A stretch of DNA of 64,000 nucleotides from contig JALGPY010000001.1 of NCBI GenBank assembly GCA_023055425.1, positions 69,372,994 through 69,436,993 on the forward strand, written 5' to 3'. The notes under the pieces are model-generated. The model was given only the letters and a program-made list of their open reading frames with translations. It searched no databases and was not told the origin of the DNA. This document shows positions 11,697 through 23,379 of the stretch, piece by piece. The DNA is from Linanthus parryae. Lineage: Eukaryota; Streptophyta; Magnoliopsida; Ericales; Polemoniaceae. Each line of letters begins with the position of its first letter. Positions within the stretch are counted from its first letter, which is position 1. The translations under genes and the position numbers were made by a program.

Positions 11697-13107
11697 TGTA
11701 GGGTTTTGAACATGGATACGCAGCGGAAAAACATAATTTATCCATTCAATACCCTCCAAGGATCACATGACAAGAGAAACAACGATGGTAAAGGAAGAAA
11801 TTAAGTTACACACCTTAGGGTTTCTCCTGTGATGACTTGTAACGTGAATTGTGTCACGTCTCTGTAGTTGATCCACGCCTAGAGTTGAGATCTAGATATT
11901 CCTTCTCCTTTTGTGCTAGCTAGGAATGGAGGAAGAGGAAGAAGAAATCACGCAACACGAGGTAACAAGGAGGTGGCGCCTCCTTTGTTGGCCGACGGGG
12001 TAGGGGCGGCGGCAAGAGGGCGGTCGGCCCTCTTGTTTGCTTGCTCTCTCTCCTTTTATTCTCTCCCACTAAAGTTATGATCAAAAGGCTCATAAGTATG
12101 GGAAGGAAGGAAGGAGAATCCTTTATATAGTCCAAGAAATCCTTGTCAACTACCTAAAGGACCTATTCTAGTCCTACTAGAATTCGGTTTAGTCCCTTCC
12201 TTGCAAATTAGTCCTACTAACTTTGCAAGGTGTTAGTGATCCTTCTAATTATTTAATCATATTAATGAATTCCAAAATCTAGTTCAACTCTATATAGCGT
12301 GTGACCCCATAGGTTCTATCTAGTTGGTAGCAACAATTTGCTAATATGGAGCGGTTTCTAGCAAAACATCCATTCTAGCCAACTAATAGAATAGTCATCC
12401 GACAAATCTTGTACAAGTAATTGTCTCAGCCCTATATCTCTATATGCGGATTGGAAACGAGACATACAAGTCACACTCATATATCCAATCCATAGTCTCT
12501 CGAATAGCCTTATTCGTGCAAATAACATCAATATCCCATATTGATTTATTTGAGTCTGGCCAGACATTCTATAAGCATTATCTCTCGAGTGGCCTAGGAT
12601 ATTTGCTCCCGTTATGTAGGAGGGAAAAATTCTACCTACGTCAACTACGATCTCTAAGCTTGCTTCTTATTGTATCCGGTACACGCCTTTATAGCTACCT
12701 AGTTAGGTGTAGCGTTTGAGGCTACCAAAATCACAATAATCCACAACTAGAATATCTAGTGACTTCAAGTCTAAGGATGACAATACCATTGCACCACGAG
12801 AAGCGCTTGTGACTTAACATAACGTGTATGTAGCCTTCTCGGAGATGGGTCAATCGAGTGCGGCATTACCCTTAATGCACACCCATGTGTTGGATCATGA
12901 TATCTCTATATCAATCCAACCCCATACTATTCTATAGATGATTGTCCTATTAATCATTATACTGGACTAGGGATATTTAAGATAAACAACACAATTGTAA
13001 ATCTAAAGACTTCATTATATTAAATATCCAATAAATAATACAATGAATGTTCTAGCCAAAATAAATTCATACAAAACTAGATTGCCTCTAGGGCATCTAT
13101 TCCAACA
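11697..13107 (-). repeat. Angela-like 5' LTR (right copy)
   Basis: 1,411 bp from TGTAGGGTTTTGAACATGG to CTATTCCAACA on the plus strand. It is the promoter-bearing LTR because the PBS adjoins its left edge. It is 14 bp shorter than the left copy because of indels. Confidence 0.9.
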
Positions 13108-14797
13108 TCTATGTCCTTGTTGAATTTTATCCAATAATCCTTCGGTGGCTGCCACATCCCCACTTCGATCTTGGCGTCTAATGTCGTCGGAGAATCCCCA
13201 TTATCAAGCGAACAAAACTCAGTTACTTTCCTCTGAATTTTCTTAACTATCTCCTCCGGATCAAAACAAGATCCATTGAATTTAACATCATTTATAGTGG
13301 TCCATAAACACCAGGGCGTAATAGCCCAACGTTCTCTCACCTCTTCTGCTTGTGATGAAAACACCTAAGTTATCCATTCCTGCAAAATGCTTCCCCTGGA
13401 ATTGTAGAAATTAGGATCAAAACTTTTGGTCCAGACCGATTTAGCAACTTTGCAGTGCATAAGTAAGTGCTCCATGCTTTCTATTCCTCCCTCACACCCG
13501 CTACACTGAAGTGGAACCTTCACCCCCCTTCCACGCAGATTAGTTTCTACCGGTAGTGCCTCGTTCCATAAACGCCAAACCATATGTACTATCTTCTTTG
13601 GGATCTTCGTTGCCCACAGAGCCTTTAACCACCTCGCTGTTGAACCTGAAGACGAGTACTCACCTTCACTTCGCTTGTCTTTCAGCCTCTTATAGACGGA
13701 AGTTGTGGTGTAGCTTCCACGTTGTGTATAGCTCCATTTGAAACTTTCTTGAGCCTGGGCTTGTGGAATTGGCATTTGTACCACGTCTAACACATCAACC
13801 TCCCACAAATATGTTCTCAATCGATTCTCATTCCATGACCCATCTGAATGCAGTGAGCAACTTTTAAGTTCGCGAAACCTGGGTTAGGGATGATTACCTA
13901 AGCACTGTGTCCTCTTTGCACCCATCTATCTTTGTAAAGATTGATGTTACACCCTTCACCCAACTTCCACTCGAGACCTTCTTTCAGCAAATCACGCCCT
14001 GCCAAGATACTTCTAAACCCAAACGATATTTGATTCTTTGGAGAATAACCAAGAAAGTCCCCGTTTTTGAAATACTTCTCCTTGAGGATCCTACTAAGAA
14101 GGCTCGAATGATTTTTAAGAACTCTCCACGCCTGTTTAGCTAACAATGCGACATTAGAATCCTGAAAATCCTTAAAACTCAGACCCCTACCTCCCTAGCT
14201 GTCTTTAGCCGCTCCCAACTAGTCCAATGGATATTTTTTCTACCTCCAATATCACCCCACCAGAACTGTCTCACCAGTTTTTCAGTATCTTGAAAAATAC
14301 TAGCAGGTAGAAGAAAGCAGCTCATTGCATAGTTAGGGATAGCCTTCTTTGATCAGAATTTATTTACCTGCAATTGAAAAGTCTTTTCCTTCCACCCCTT
14401 TAACTTGGCACATATGTTTTCAATAATTTTATTCTGGAACATCAACCTCTTGTTTCTTCCAAACGCCGTAGGCAGCCCCAAATAGCTATCATGGCTGTTG
14501 TCGATTGGAATCCCACTCAGATTACTCTGCTCATGTCGAACATCTTCAGGCACATTGTCTGAGAACACCATTGCAGACTTTTGCACATTAAGACATTTTC
14601 CTGAAGGTTTCCCATACTCCTGTATAAGATCAAACAAACTTGTTAACTCATCCTGGTTTGTCTTGATAAAGATCAAGTTGTCGTCCTCGAAGAACAAATG
14701 GGAGACCACTGGTCATCCTCTTGAAGCAACCGCCCCCGGTAGAGCTCTATCGACAACTAATTTTGATAGATTGCGGGAAAGAACTTCGCTGACCAGT
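13108..14797 (-). pseudogene. LINE-A, middle segment: RT C-terminal half, zf-RVT, start of RNase H
   Basis: Reading down the minus strand: VSHLFFEDDNLIF (the YADD-type RT catalytic box, here with FEDD), then SYLGLPTAFGRNK, a conserved plant LINE strand; WRSILAGRDLL-type sequence; a zf-RVT domain with CSGCEGGIESMEHLLMHC; and the start of RNase H at WIKFNKDID. The first DD-proximal residue is changed and several stops split it into ORFs at 14709-14353, 14146-13898, 13820-13365 and 13364-13077. A stop lies just before PVVSHLF. It is bounded by the Copia element on the left and the Gypsy element on the right. Confidence 0.88.
14793..14797. other. Target site duplication CCAGT (left) of the Tat element
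   Basis: CCAGT occurs directly before the left LTR and again directly after the right LTR at 30,559-30,563. A perfect 5-bp duplication confirms integrase-mediated insertion and both element ends. Confidence 0.97.
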
Positions 14798-15443
14798 TGT
14801 GCACAAGAGATTCCGGCAGGGAGACCTCCGTGTACACCGTACGTAGTGGATCAGGGATCGCACAGGAAGAATAGGGGTGTGTGTAGGGAGAGAGTAAGTC
14901 AGTAGCAATGTCTGAGAGAGAGACAGAGGTTTGGCAGAGCTTCCGCGTGTGGCAGTGTTGTTCTCCTTTGTATGGAAAGGTCGACGATATATATATACTG
15001 GAGAACGTGACCGTTGTAGTGTGGTTAATGCGCCCATTAATGGCGGCTTAATTAGCTTAACCATAACGGCACGTTCGTCCGAGTATATAGGAACCGTTAG
15101 AGCACGTGGTGCGCGAGTACCGGAACCGTTACGAGGTTGACCGGGTTTGACCGGATTGACCGGGTTTGACCGGATTGACCGGGTCTAGGGAGCTCGTGCC
15201 ATAGATCTCTCAAAACAGTTACTAAAGGTCGCGCGCGGGCTTGGCTCGCACGCGACAGGGCTTACTCTAGCCTCCAGACCACAAAGTCCCTACAAGTCCC
15301 GTGCAGTGGTATGCGAGGGCTCTGTCTCGCAGCCCCCACATGGATCAGCTCGGCTGGTGATCCTGTGTGTGTGGAGCACAATATGGTGTGCTGGATGGTC
15401 GCCACGTGGCCTAGATCTGCCATGTCATAAAGCAGTATCTACA
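14798..15443 (-). repeat. Tat element 3' LTR (left copy)
   Basis: 646 bp, plus-strand ends TGTGCACAAGAG...AGTATCTACA, so on the element strand it starts TGTAGATACT and ends CTTGTGCACA. Its short ORFs on both strands also occur unchanged in the other LTR and are not genes. Confidence 0.97.
15137..15183. promoter_or_regulatory. Array of five TTGACC W-box-like motifs in the LTR
   Basis: TTGACC starts at 15137, 15147, 15156, 15166 and 15175, spaced alternately 10 and 9 bp, so the unit is a 19-bp dimer. TTGAC(C/T) is the core bound by plant WRKY transcription factors. The same array is at 30,252-30,298 in the 5' LTR, upstream of its TATA box on the element strand. Binding is inference; clustering at this density is unusual for chance. 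Confidence 0.7.
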
Positions 15444-15457
15444 TTAGCCCCCTTTCT
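15444..15457 (-). other. Polypurine tract of the Tat element
   Basis: On the minus strand AGAAAGGGGGCTAA lies immediately upstream of the 3' LTR start TGTAGATA. It is the expected primer for plus-strand DNA synthesis. Confidence 0.85.
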
Positions 15458-15699
15458 GCGCGTGAAGGCTCGTAGCTGTATAGGCTTCCATGCGCGGAAA
15501 CCAACATGCGCGTCGTCGTCACGCACCAATTCAAATACGGGTAGATTCAGCCCCCGTGCGTGTAATTATGACCTAAAACCCCTAGAGTCGTGCCGTCTGA
15601 CCTTTAGGGTTTTAGGCGTGACGTCAGCCCGTCCTGTGATTGCGCGACACGACGGTGACGGTTGCGATTCGACTACTGAAGGGACGCAACCCTTCATTC

Positions 15700-16133
15700 T
15701 TCTGGATAAATACCTTGTATCCCATCATTGCAAAGCATTGCTTCTTTCTCTTAAAGTGAATGGTACCCGGAGATCTTCGGGAGCAGATCCAAATAATCAA
15801 TCATCAGTTCAAGACTGCAAATCGTATTCTTCAATTGTGCATCTCCAAGCAGGCTTCAAGGAAACAAGGTTGGCCTCGTTTACTTTTGATTTAAACTACC
15901 AGTGTTTGCCTTGAATCGCATTGAATCTGTAAACCCATGAAGTCTGTGAAGAGGCTTTGATCTTTAAACCTGCTTCGTTCTTAATCTTTCAACAATATTG
16001 GGTCTTGCAAATCCCCAATTTCTGAAATCGGCACCGGAACTGTCTGCTTTCCTTTGCATAGATCTCGAATTCCAAAATTCAAACTGAAGTGTGGTATTTC
16101 TTCCCCCCTTTTTTTTTTTGCCCTTTCGCAGGA
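15700..16133 (+). promoter_or_regulatory. Candidate promoter and 5' UTR of the antisense PMD gene
   Basis: ATAAATACC at about 15,706 is a TATA-like box on the plus strand. Just before the PMD start codon a run of pyrimidines followed by TTTCGCAG at 16,123-16,130 makes a strong 3' splice site, so a 5' UTR intron ending at 16,130 is likely; a possible donor is AAG/GTTGGC near 15,868. Transcription start and donor are not fixed by the sequence. Confidence 0.45.
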
Positions 16134-19100
16134 ATGGCCAAAACAAGAGTAACCAGACCCGTCAAGGAAGATGAAGAGATGCCGGAGCTTCCGCAGGCTC
16201 TGTGGCGAAAAGCCCCCTTTCTGGGTGGGAAAGATTTTTACCACGCGAGGGTGAAGGCGAAGAGGATGCCTGATCCTGTTCCCGTTGAGCAGTTGTTAAC
16301 ACTGACTCGCCCAGTTAACTCAGCCTTGCTCGAGTTAGTTGGCTCCGAGGATGTGGTTCGATTGGGAATCGAGAATGGGCACTTCCCATACACTGCAATT
16401 TCTACTCAGGCGTTTGTCCAGAAGTTGGACTATATGGATGAGTGGACTGACCACGTGTTGGGTAATTACGCCGAAACTCTCGATGAAGCCGGCATTTTCT
16501 TCGCTGTCCGTGCTATGAAGGGCGCTGCCGTGAAGTTGGATCAGTCCATGCTTCTAGACCTTCTGTCCCGCTATTCGCCTGCGACTCACACGTTTCACTT
16601 TGCTGAGTTCGAGGCTGCCCCCACGCTCGAGGACGTTCAAATGCTGTATGAGCTTTCCCCCATGGGCGAGGTGGACCCCTTGAGTCACTTAAGAACATCT
16701 GCGGAATTGGCCTTGTACGCGCAGATGGAGGAGTGCCTAGCAGAGGTAAAGAAAATCTCCACTCGGTGGACCAGTACGAAACCTCTTTCGAACTGGCAGC
16801 TGGTTGATACGTCTGCGAAGAATACCTGGAACAAGTGGTTGCAGTACTTCTTCCGAGACTATGCGAGCAGCAGCATTACTAAGAAGCTTTTGAGCGGAAA
16901 CCCGAAGGCCGAGAATTACGTAGAGGGCAAGGGTTATCATCTGACCCTTTGCGCCTTTCTTTGTGCTTGGCTGTCGAGGTATCTGATTGATGGTCACCCC
17001 CATGACGGGGTCTTCTACCATGTGCTGCCACTTGCGGTGAGGCTCGCTCTTGGCCAGAGGGTCGCACTTGGACCCTTGGTCTTGGGCACGTTATATTATA
17101 GGCTGGACCAGCTGGTTCTGGCGATGAGGGAATCGCGCGGCCGTCTTGATGTCCTGACCTTTGTCAATATCAGCTTTTTGACAATGTGGGTTTTTGAGCG
17201 CTGGCCGTCTTATGCTCCAACTCCCCTCCCACTTGAGAAGTGGTGTCCCCCAGGCGAGACGGAAGCGTTCAACAGCGGGAGAGCTGCGAGATGGTTTGGA
17301 GCAAGCAACACCAAGTGTACTTGGAGCTTGATATGCGACAAACGAAGGGAGTTCACTGCCAGGCCCTACGCCACACGTGTCGAGAATGTGCGGTGGTTTC
17401 CAAAGCTATATCCTTCCAAAGGTATGGTCTTGTCAGAAGACCTTCTCTTTGAAAAGGGGCCGCATTTCCACGAGCGCTATCGTGAGTTCTTTTGCTGGTG
17501 TCTGCGAGGTTCTCTTCCTGCACTTGCAGAGCACATTCGTGAGCTCGCGCCACGATATGAAAGGCTTACAGTGGATGTTGACCCCACTCGGGTCTCTCCT
17601 CAGTTTGGTTTCGATGCGGTGGCCCCCTCAATCTGGCCCCAGTCTATCGTCAGAGGGTGCTACAAGCGCTTGCTGACAAAGGAGTGCAAGACGGTCCTCA
17701 TGAGCAATCTTCCCTTCGAGCAGCCTGCGGGAACTCGCAAGGGTGGTTGTTCCCAGAACTGGATCGCATACTGGATTGCCCAGCAGACGAGGATGGAGAC
17801 GGAGGCGGCGGCGCAGCCAGGAAGGGCCCCCTTGATCAAGAGAAACTCTTTTCCGTTTCGCCCCAATTGCAGTTTGAGCGAGTCTGAGTACGGTTGCTAC
17901 TCGTTGTTGGACCGCGAGAATCATTTGTGCCCCGATTTCATTCTGAAGGAGCAGGTCGATGCAATCAAGAAGGGTGACACGCAGGTCATCAAATATAGCA
18001 AGGCGTTTGCTGAGGTAAGCAGTTTCCTTGTGTGCTTTGAGCTCTTTGATTTGCTTGCACTGATGCTTTTTGTTCTGTATTGTCCAGTGTCATGTGCGGA
18101 GGTTCGCAGCTGGTGACCGTTCCCAATCGCTGGTGGACACCATTGTTGCCACCAGAAGGAAAGGGGAATCATATCGGCTAGCATGGAGGATGGATGCCGA
18201 GGTCGAAACAAAGGTTCGCGCAGTCATGAATACTTTCGCTGACTCGCTGATAGACAACCCTCCGGCTCCGTCTCCTCCTAGAGATGACCCGTCCCCTCCG
18301 GCGACTGTGGCGCCGAGAGTGAAAAGACCTAGGCAAAAGGGAATTACGATTTCTTCCCCTAGGAGCGCTCCAGCTTCGCCCCCAGTGAGGTCCCTTTCTG
18401 TCAAGGACAAAGGTAAGGGTCGTATGCCCGGCAAGGTGCGAAAAGATCTCGCAGTTGAAACCTTCGTTCCATTCAATCAAGAGGAAGAGGAAGAGAGGCA
18501 GGAGCCCCAAGCAAGTAATGAAGAAGAAGAAGAAGGAACAGTTGTGATGCGCGAGGAAGAGTCAGGAGGTACTTCCGTCGCATTTCCTTGTCCTTTATCA
18601 TGACTTCTGTGCAGTTCTTTTCTTTGAACTAATTTTGTATTCGCAGATGATGATGATGAAGCCGTTGGTGGCCTCGTGGCCAAGAGGCAAAAGAGAAATG
18701 CCCACTCTGGCGTTTCAGATGATCCCATAAGTGAGGATGTTCTTGCTGAGTCCCGGAGGACAGCCGCGGAGGCTGCTGAAAGAAGAAGGCAGCGAGAGGA
18801 AGAGGAGCTCGAGCGTGTGAAGCAACGGAGCCTCGAAGAGCAGCATGTCGACGACTTAGTGCGTCCAGTTGGCGAGGAGGACGAGCTTCCTGAAGAAGTG
18901 GCTCCTCATGTGGAGGAAGAAGATGAGGTTCCCGGCGAGGATGCAGCAGAGCTAGAGCAAGTCCAAGCGGACTTCGCAGAGATCGCAGGTGGCGATAAAG
19001 GTGAGATCTTCAATCTCGCAGTTACTTATAGAGATGTAATTGTGGGTGCGTTGAAGCACGGTGTGTCAAAGCCTGACATTCGCCGTTGGTTGGTAAGCAA

Positions 19101-20421
19101 ATGCGGAGAACCCTCAGGTAATCATTTTGAGTGATATGCATGTACTAGGCTGTGACCATTTGAGACAAAGTCATGACTGGTTTAATCGCATCCCAGGTCA
19201 CGCCTCTCTTAAAGACTTGCTTAGTGAGGATACACTGATAGGGCACGGTTCCACGTCCCTAGTGTATGATGAGGATACCTCAATCCCACCTTCGCGTGGA
19301 GGTGCTTATTCTTAGCTTTAGCAAAGATAACGAAATAACTTATAACACAGGTTACCTCATATTATTGCATTTGATATCGCAGGTCATGCTGAGGAACCTG
19401 AGCTGGAGCAGAGAAGCCAGACTTCTGCATCCCATGTTCCAATTTCGAGCTCCCATACCGAGAAGCCCGTCGCAGCTGCCGGACACGCAGGTGAGCTTCT
19501 AGAGGATGTCATTGAACTCTCCGATGATGTCGAAGCTGACGCCGTGCCGATGGACGAAGGTGTCCGTACCGGTGGTGTGGAGGAAAGAACAAGTGATGCC
19601 AACATTTTCGCATCTGATAGTGTCTTCCGTCCAGCGACTTCGGTTGTGCCTCCGGCGATGACTGAACCGGAAGCACCTATTCCTGCGTGGAGTATTTGGG
19701 GTTCGCAGGTTGGGAATGTAGTCGCAGCTGGTGCAGCTTACACTCTTCCTCCTGATCATGAGAGGTTGGAGCTTGCAGCTGATAGGAGAGCCATGGAGCG
19801 AGGGCAGTCTTCGAACGACCCGGTGGCCCGCATCCCTTCTCTTCATGAAATTCTGGAAGGCACTGGTAAGCAGAGATTTTACCATTCGCACGTCGCATTA
19901 TTTGCTTGAGAGTTTTGACATCATGACTCGTTTTTGATGTCTCAGGTTTGAAGCAAACCGATGTAGACTGGGTGGTTCGAATGCGCCTCAGATACCCCCG
20001 ATCGTTTGTGAGGTGTCTGGAGATCAGTCCTTTTGACAGGAGGCTATTCCTTACTGAAGCCATCTGGATACTAGAGCAGCTGTGCGCGGCTACACCTGCG
20101 ACCATTTCGGCCCAGAGTGCCGAATTGCTGTGTGGCATGTGCCAAAATCTCGTGCTCAAAGTCCAAGGCAGACTTGGTTTCAAATTCCTCAAGGACAGAG
20201 TTACACTGATTCGCGCAGCTGTAACTCTGAATCTCGGGCACCAGAATCTCGCAGCTGAGATGCAGAAGGTGGAGCAGCAGAAGCAAAAGGTTGATGAAGC
20301 TTTGAAGCTGTATCATGAAATGAATGCCAAGTGCGAGCAACTAAAGCAAGAAGTGCAACAAGTGGAGAGGCTGATTGAGCAGTTCGAGCCCCAGGACTCC
20401 TTAGTCAAAAATTTGTTTTGA
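16134..20421 (+). CDS. Plant mobile domain (PMD) protein, six exons, antisense in Tat element
   Basis: Exons 16134-18014, 18088-18568, 18647-19117, 19197-19301, 19383-19865 and 19946-20421 total 3,897 bp, 1,298 codons plus stop. All introns are GT-AG and 71-81 bp, exon phases match (0,1,1,1,1), and I found no internal stop. Exon 1 holds the PMD (aminotransferase-like) fold: THTFHF at residues 151-156, TLEDV at 164-168 and RVSPQFGFD near 487. Exon 2 is Ser/Pro-rich with basic patches, exon 3 acidic with a coiled coil (AERRRQREEEELERV), and exon 6 ends in a long coiled coil (KVEQQKQKVDEALKLY). PMD proteins act in plant nuclei in silencing and genome stability; the role of retroelement-borne copies is unknown. 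ATG 16134 follows a splice acceptor. Intron survival shows it must be transcribed on the strand opposite the genomic RNA. Confidence 0.85.
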
Positions 20422-20830
20422 CTTTTCAAATTTTTGAAAAGAAAACAGGAAAATGGTTGAGACATTAATGTAATATTTTGAAACATTAATGTAATGTTGC
20501 TAGGGTTTCTCCCCCTTCTTTTTTAACAACAAACAATGAGTTTGCCCGTTTTGCCCCTTTCGGGATTTGATTGGACATTTCTGTGCATATCCAATTATGA
20601 CATCAGCAATTGATTCTTTGCTTGATTTTCGCGCTAATTTCCCGGCAGATAAGCACGCTTCCGTTGGGAAGTCCATCCGAATCATGACTATCCGTCATTT
20701 ATTAGGATACGCAACCGAATCGTCGTAGCCTTTAGTAGGGTAATTGATTGTTACCGCTTTTCAAGGCGTAAGTGATTGAACTTACCCTCTTTTTGAATTT
20801 GCTGACTCATCTTAAGCAACCGAAGAGTTC
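20422..20830 (+). other. 3' flank of the PMD gene
   Basis: No coding signal. Just after the stop the word ACATTAATGTAAT occurs twice (near 20,463 and 20,485) and could belong to the polyadenylation region. A T-rich stretch follows. Confidence 0.35.
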
Positions 20831-20840
20831 TCACAGGGCC

Positions 20841-20847
20841 TATATAA
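20841..20847 (+). promoter_or_regulatory. TATA box of a second candidate antisense transcription unit
   Basis: CCTATATAAACCCC is a textbook plant TATA box. An ATG at 20,885 lies about 40 bp downstream. It is on the plus strand, opposite to gag-pol, and points into the tandem hairpin array. Function is inferred from the motif only. Confidence 0.5.
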
Positions 20848-20884
20848 ACCCCGTCTTTGCCATTTGGGCTCTTTCATCCCAAAC

Positions 20885-21232
20885 ATGTGCTTTGCCGTGA
20901 GTCCTTGCGACTGCTGGCTTCAACGCTTGTTTTTCGTTGATTCATGGCAACTTCAAGTTTTGAATCCTGAGTTTGCGCTTTGTGCCATAGAAATAGTTTC
21001 CAAGATCCACTTTATGAGGCTTATTGCTGTTTATAACCGTCACAAAGAGGATGCAGATAATACCTCATGTGTGTTCGAAGAAATTTCTTCGTGTATTATG
21101 TGTGCAGGTCATGTTTCCGGCCGCCTCGTGACGGGGTGCAGCGCCGAAGTGACCGTGCTACCGTCTCGTAATGAACGGCGGAATTCTCCTCCAGCGTCCC
21201 TGGAGGAGAACTCATTGCCCCCACGTTCTTGA
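20885..21232 (+). CDS. Small unrecognised ORF behind the TATA box
   Basis: 115 codons starting at ATG 20,885 (MCFAVSPCDCWLQ), ending PPASLEENSLPPRS. Cysteine-rich first half, no family recognised. The only support beyond being open is its position about 40 bp behind a good TATA box. It could equally be a chance ORF in a non-coding transcript. From 21,233 to 21,930 I see only unassigned AT-rich sequence. Confidence 0.25.
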   Translation: MCFAVSPCDCWLQRLFFVDSWQLQVLNPEFALCAIEIVSKIHFMRLIAVYNRHKEDADNTSCVFEEISSCIMCAGHVSGRLVTGCSAEVTVLPSRNERRNSPPASLEENSLPPRS

Positions 21233-21930
21233 ACTCAGGGTTGTAAACCGCTGTGTTCATCCCCGTCTACAAGGAGCCCTTGCCCGTTGGAGCTTCTGCT
21301 TGCAGCTTGATCGTTGGAACCGGTGGTTCCTTGGGCAAATGTTATGGGGAGCGTATCTGACAACGGTCTTGTCGGATAGCGGAATGTCGAGCGTATAGTT
21401 TCATGTGGCTCTTTTCAGAGCGAGATCCCCTTTGCTACAGATGTCACCCACAGATTTGGGCATCGTGTAGCCGGCGCTTGAAGCCAGGGCGGTTCATTCT
21501 TTGCAGTCCGGGTTTCCGTATCGCGTTTCTGCTGGCTTATCAGCCATTTTTCGAATGTATTGTAAGCCATGTTGGCTGTGTAGTTAGATGCGAGTTTTTC
21601 GCTTGTAAGCTGCCATCTAGATAGATAAATTGTAAGTCATTTGACTCATAATGATATATAGTTTTTGTACTATTTGCTCTCTTTGCAACAAAATACAATT
21701 TCGCATGCGTTTCGGCTTGTTTTGCCTTGCATAATGCCATGTAATGATTTCACATATGCGATGTCGATTCACAGATATTTCGCTAGATCATTCGAGATCG
21801 TCATTTCGCAGCTCTGCCATCTTGATGGATGGGCTTGTAGTTGGTCGTTGTAAATTGAATGAGATCACGTTCACAACGTTGCTATCGTTCCAGATAATTT
21901 TCCAGAGATCAATCAAGATCGTCGAGCTGT

Positions 21931-23300
21931 GCAAATTGCTATCATAGAAGATAGGCTTTGTTCGAGATCGTTTCTCGTATAAACTGCTATCATAGCAGAC
22001 AGATCTTTAGAAGATCTAATAAGATGATTCTGCACTCGCGTTGCCATCATATCAAACGGGTTTGGATAATTAACCAAAATTGCTATCGTAACAGATAGGC
22101 TTGAGAAGATCATTATAAGATTGCATCTGTATAGCCCGCTATCTCAAGAGATAGGCGTTAGATGATCGATTGAGATCGTTTTTGTATTTCGCTGCTATCG
22201 CAAAAGATAGGCTTTGGACGATCATGTAAGATCGTATTTTCGTTTGGGTGCTATCGCAAGAGATAGGCTTTAATGATCACTTAAGATCACGTTCATACTC
22301 GATTGCTACCATGAGAGATAGGCTTTAGATGATCACTTAAGATCGCATTTGCGTTTGGCTGCTATCGTAAGAGATAGGCTTTAATGATCACTTAAGATCG
22401 CATTTGCATTTGATTGCTACCCTGAGAGATAGGCTTTAGATGATCAATTAAGATCGCATTAGCGTTTGGCTGCTATCGTAAGAGATAGGCTTTAATGATC
22501 ACTTAAGATCGCATTTGTATTTGGTTGCTACCCTGAGAGATAGGCTTTAGATGATCAATTAAGATCGCATTAGCGTTTGGCTGCTATCGTAAGAGATAGG
22601 CTTTAATGATCACTTAAGATCGCATTTGTGTTTGTTGCCATCGTAGAGATAGGCTTTAGATGATCAATTAAGATCGCATTTGCGTTGGCTGCCATCGTAG
22701 GAGATGGGCTTTAGATGATCACTTAAGATCGCATTCGCGTATAACTGCTATCGTAAGAGATAGGCTTTAGATGATCGATTAAGATCACATTTGTAGTGGC
22801 TGCCATCGTAGGAGATGGGCTTTAGATGATCACTTAAGATCGCGTTCGCGTGTAGCTGCTATCGTAAGAGATAGGCTTTAGATGATCACTTAAGATCACA
22901 TTCGTATTGGCTGCCATCGTAGGAGATGGGCTTTAGATGATCACTTAAGATCGCATTTGTATTTAGTTGCTATCGTAAGAGATAGGCTTTGATGATCAGT
23001 TAGGATCGCGTTTGCATTTGCTGCTATCGTAAGAGATAGGCTTTGATGATCAATAGATGATCAACTAAGATCACGTTTGCGTTTGCTGCTATCGTAAGAG
23101 ATAGGCTTTGATGATCGATTAGGATCACGTTTGCATTTGCTGCTATCGTGGAAGATAGGCTTTGATGATCGATTAGGATCACATTTGCGTTTGCTGCTAT
23201 CGTGGAAGATAGGCTTTGAATGATCGATTGGGATCACATTTGCTATCGTAAGAGATAGGCTCTAATGATCAATTAAGATCGCGTTTGTACTCGCTGATAT
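21931..23300. repeat. About 24 tandem units of about 55 bp, each with a small hairpin
   Basis: Unit consensus: GCTATCGTAAGAGATAGGC, then TTTAGATGATCACTTAAGATC, then a GC-poor spacer. Left units are diverged, right units regular, and neighbouring units alternate in two forms (TTTAATGATCACTT and TTTAGATGATCAATT), giving a dimer of about 110 bp. Within the unit CTATC-N6-GATAG forms a 5-bp stem and CTTAAG is a palindrome. Arrays in the 3' region of Tat-type elements are known and can seed satellite DNA. Confidence 0.9.
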
Positions 23301-23379
23301 TGCAGCGAATAAACCTTTGTTAACAGCAATAACAAATTAAATAGAACGATATAAACAGCTAGATATATGAACTTCTCAT

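Larger units (their letters stand above)
4591..13107 (-). mobile_element. Angela-like Copia LTR retrotransposon, complete but decayed
   Basis: The element has two LTRs (4591-6015 and 11697-13107), a PBS beside the right LTR, and gag, protease, integrase, RT and RNase H in Copia order on the minus strand. LTR termini are TGTTGGAATAGATTCC...CCCTACA; this start and the 1.4-kb LTR resemble the Angela (Tork) lineage. Target duplications are GCTAT (4586-4590) and TCTAT (13108-13112), one mismatch. It interrupts the RNase H domain of LINE-A. Frameshifts, stops, a lost gag start codon and a 47-bp duplication show that it is inactive. Confidence 0.92.

Noticed and set aside
15306..15914. 202-codon plus ORF starting in the left LTR
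   Set aside because: The first part lies in the LTR and recurs in the other LTR with a different continuation; no domain is visible. It is more likely leader of the PMD gene.
21931..23300. CRISPR array
   Set aside because: Units are contiguous near-identical repeats without unique spacers, inside a plant retrotransposon.
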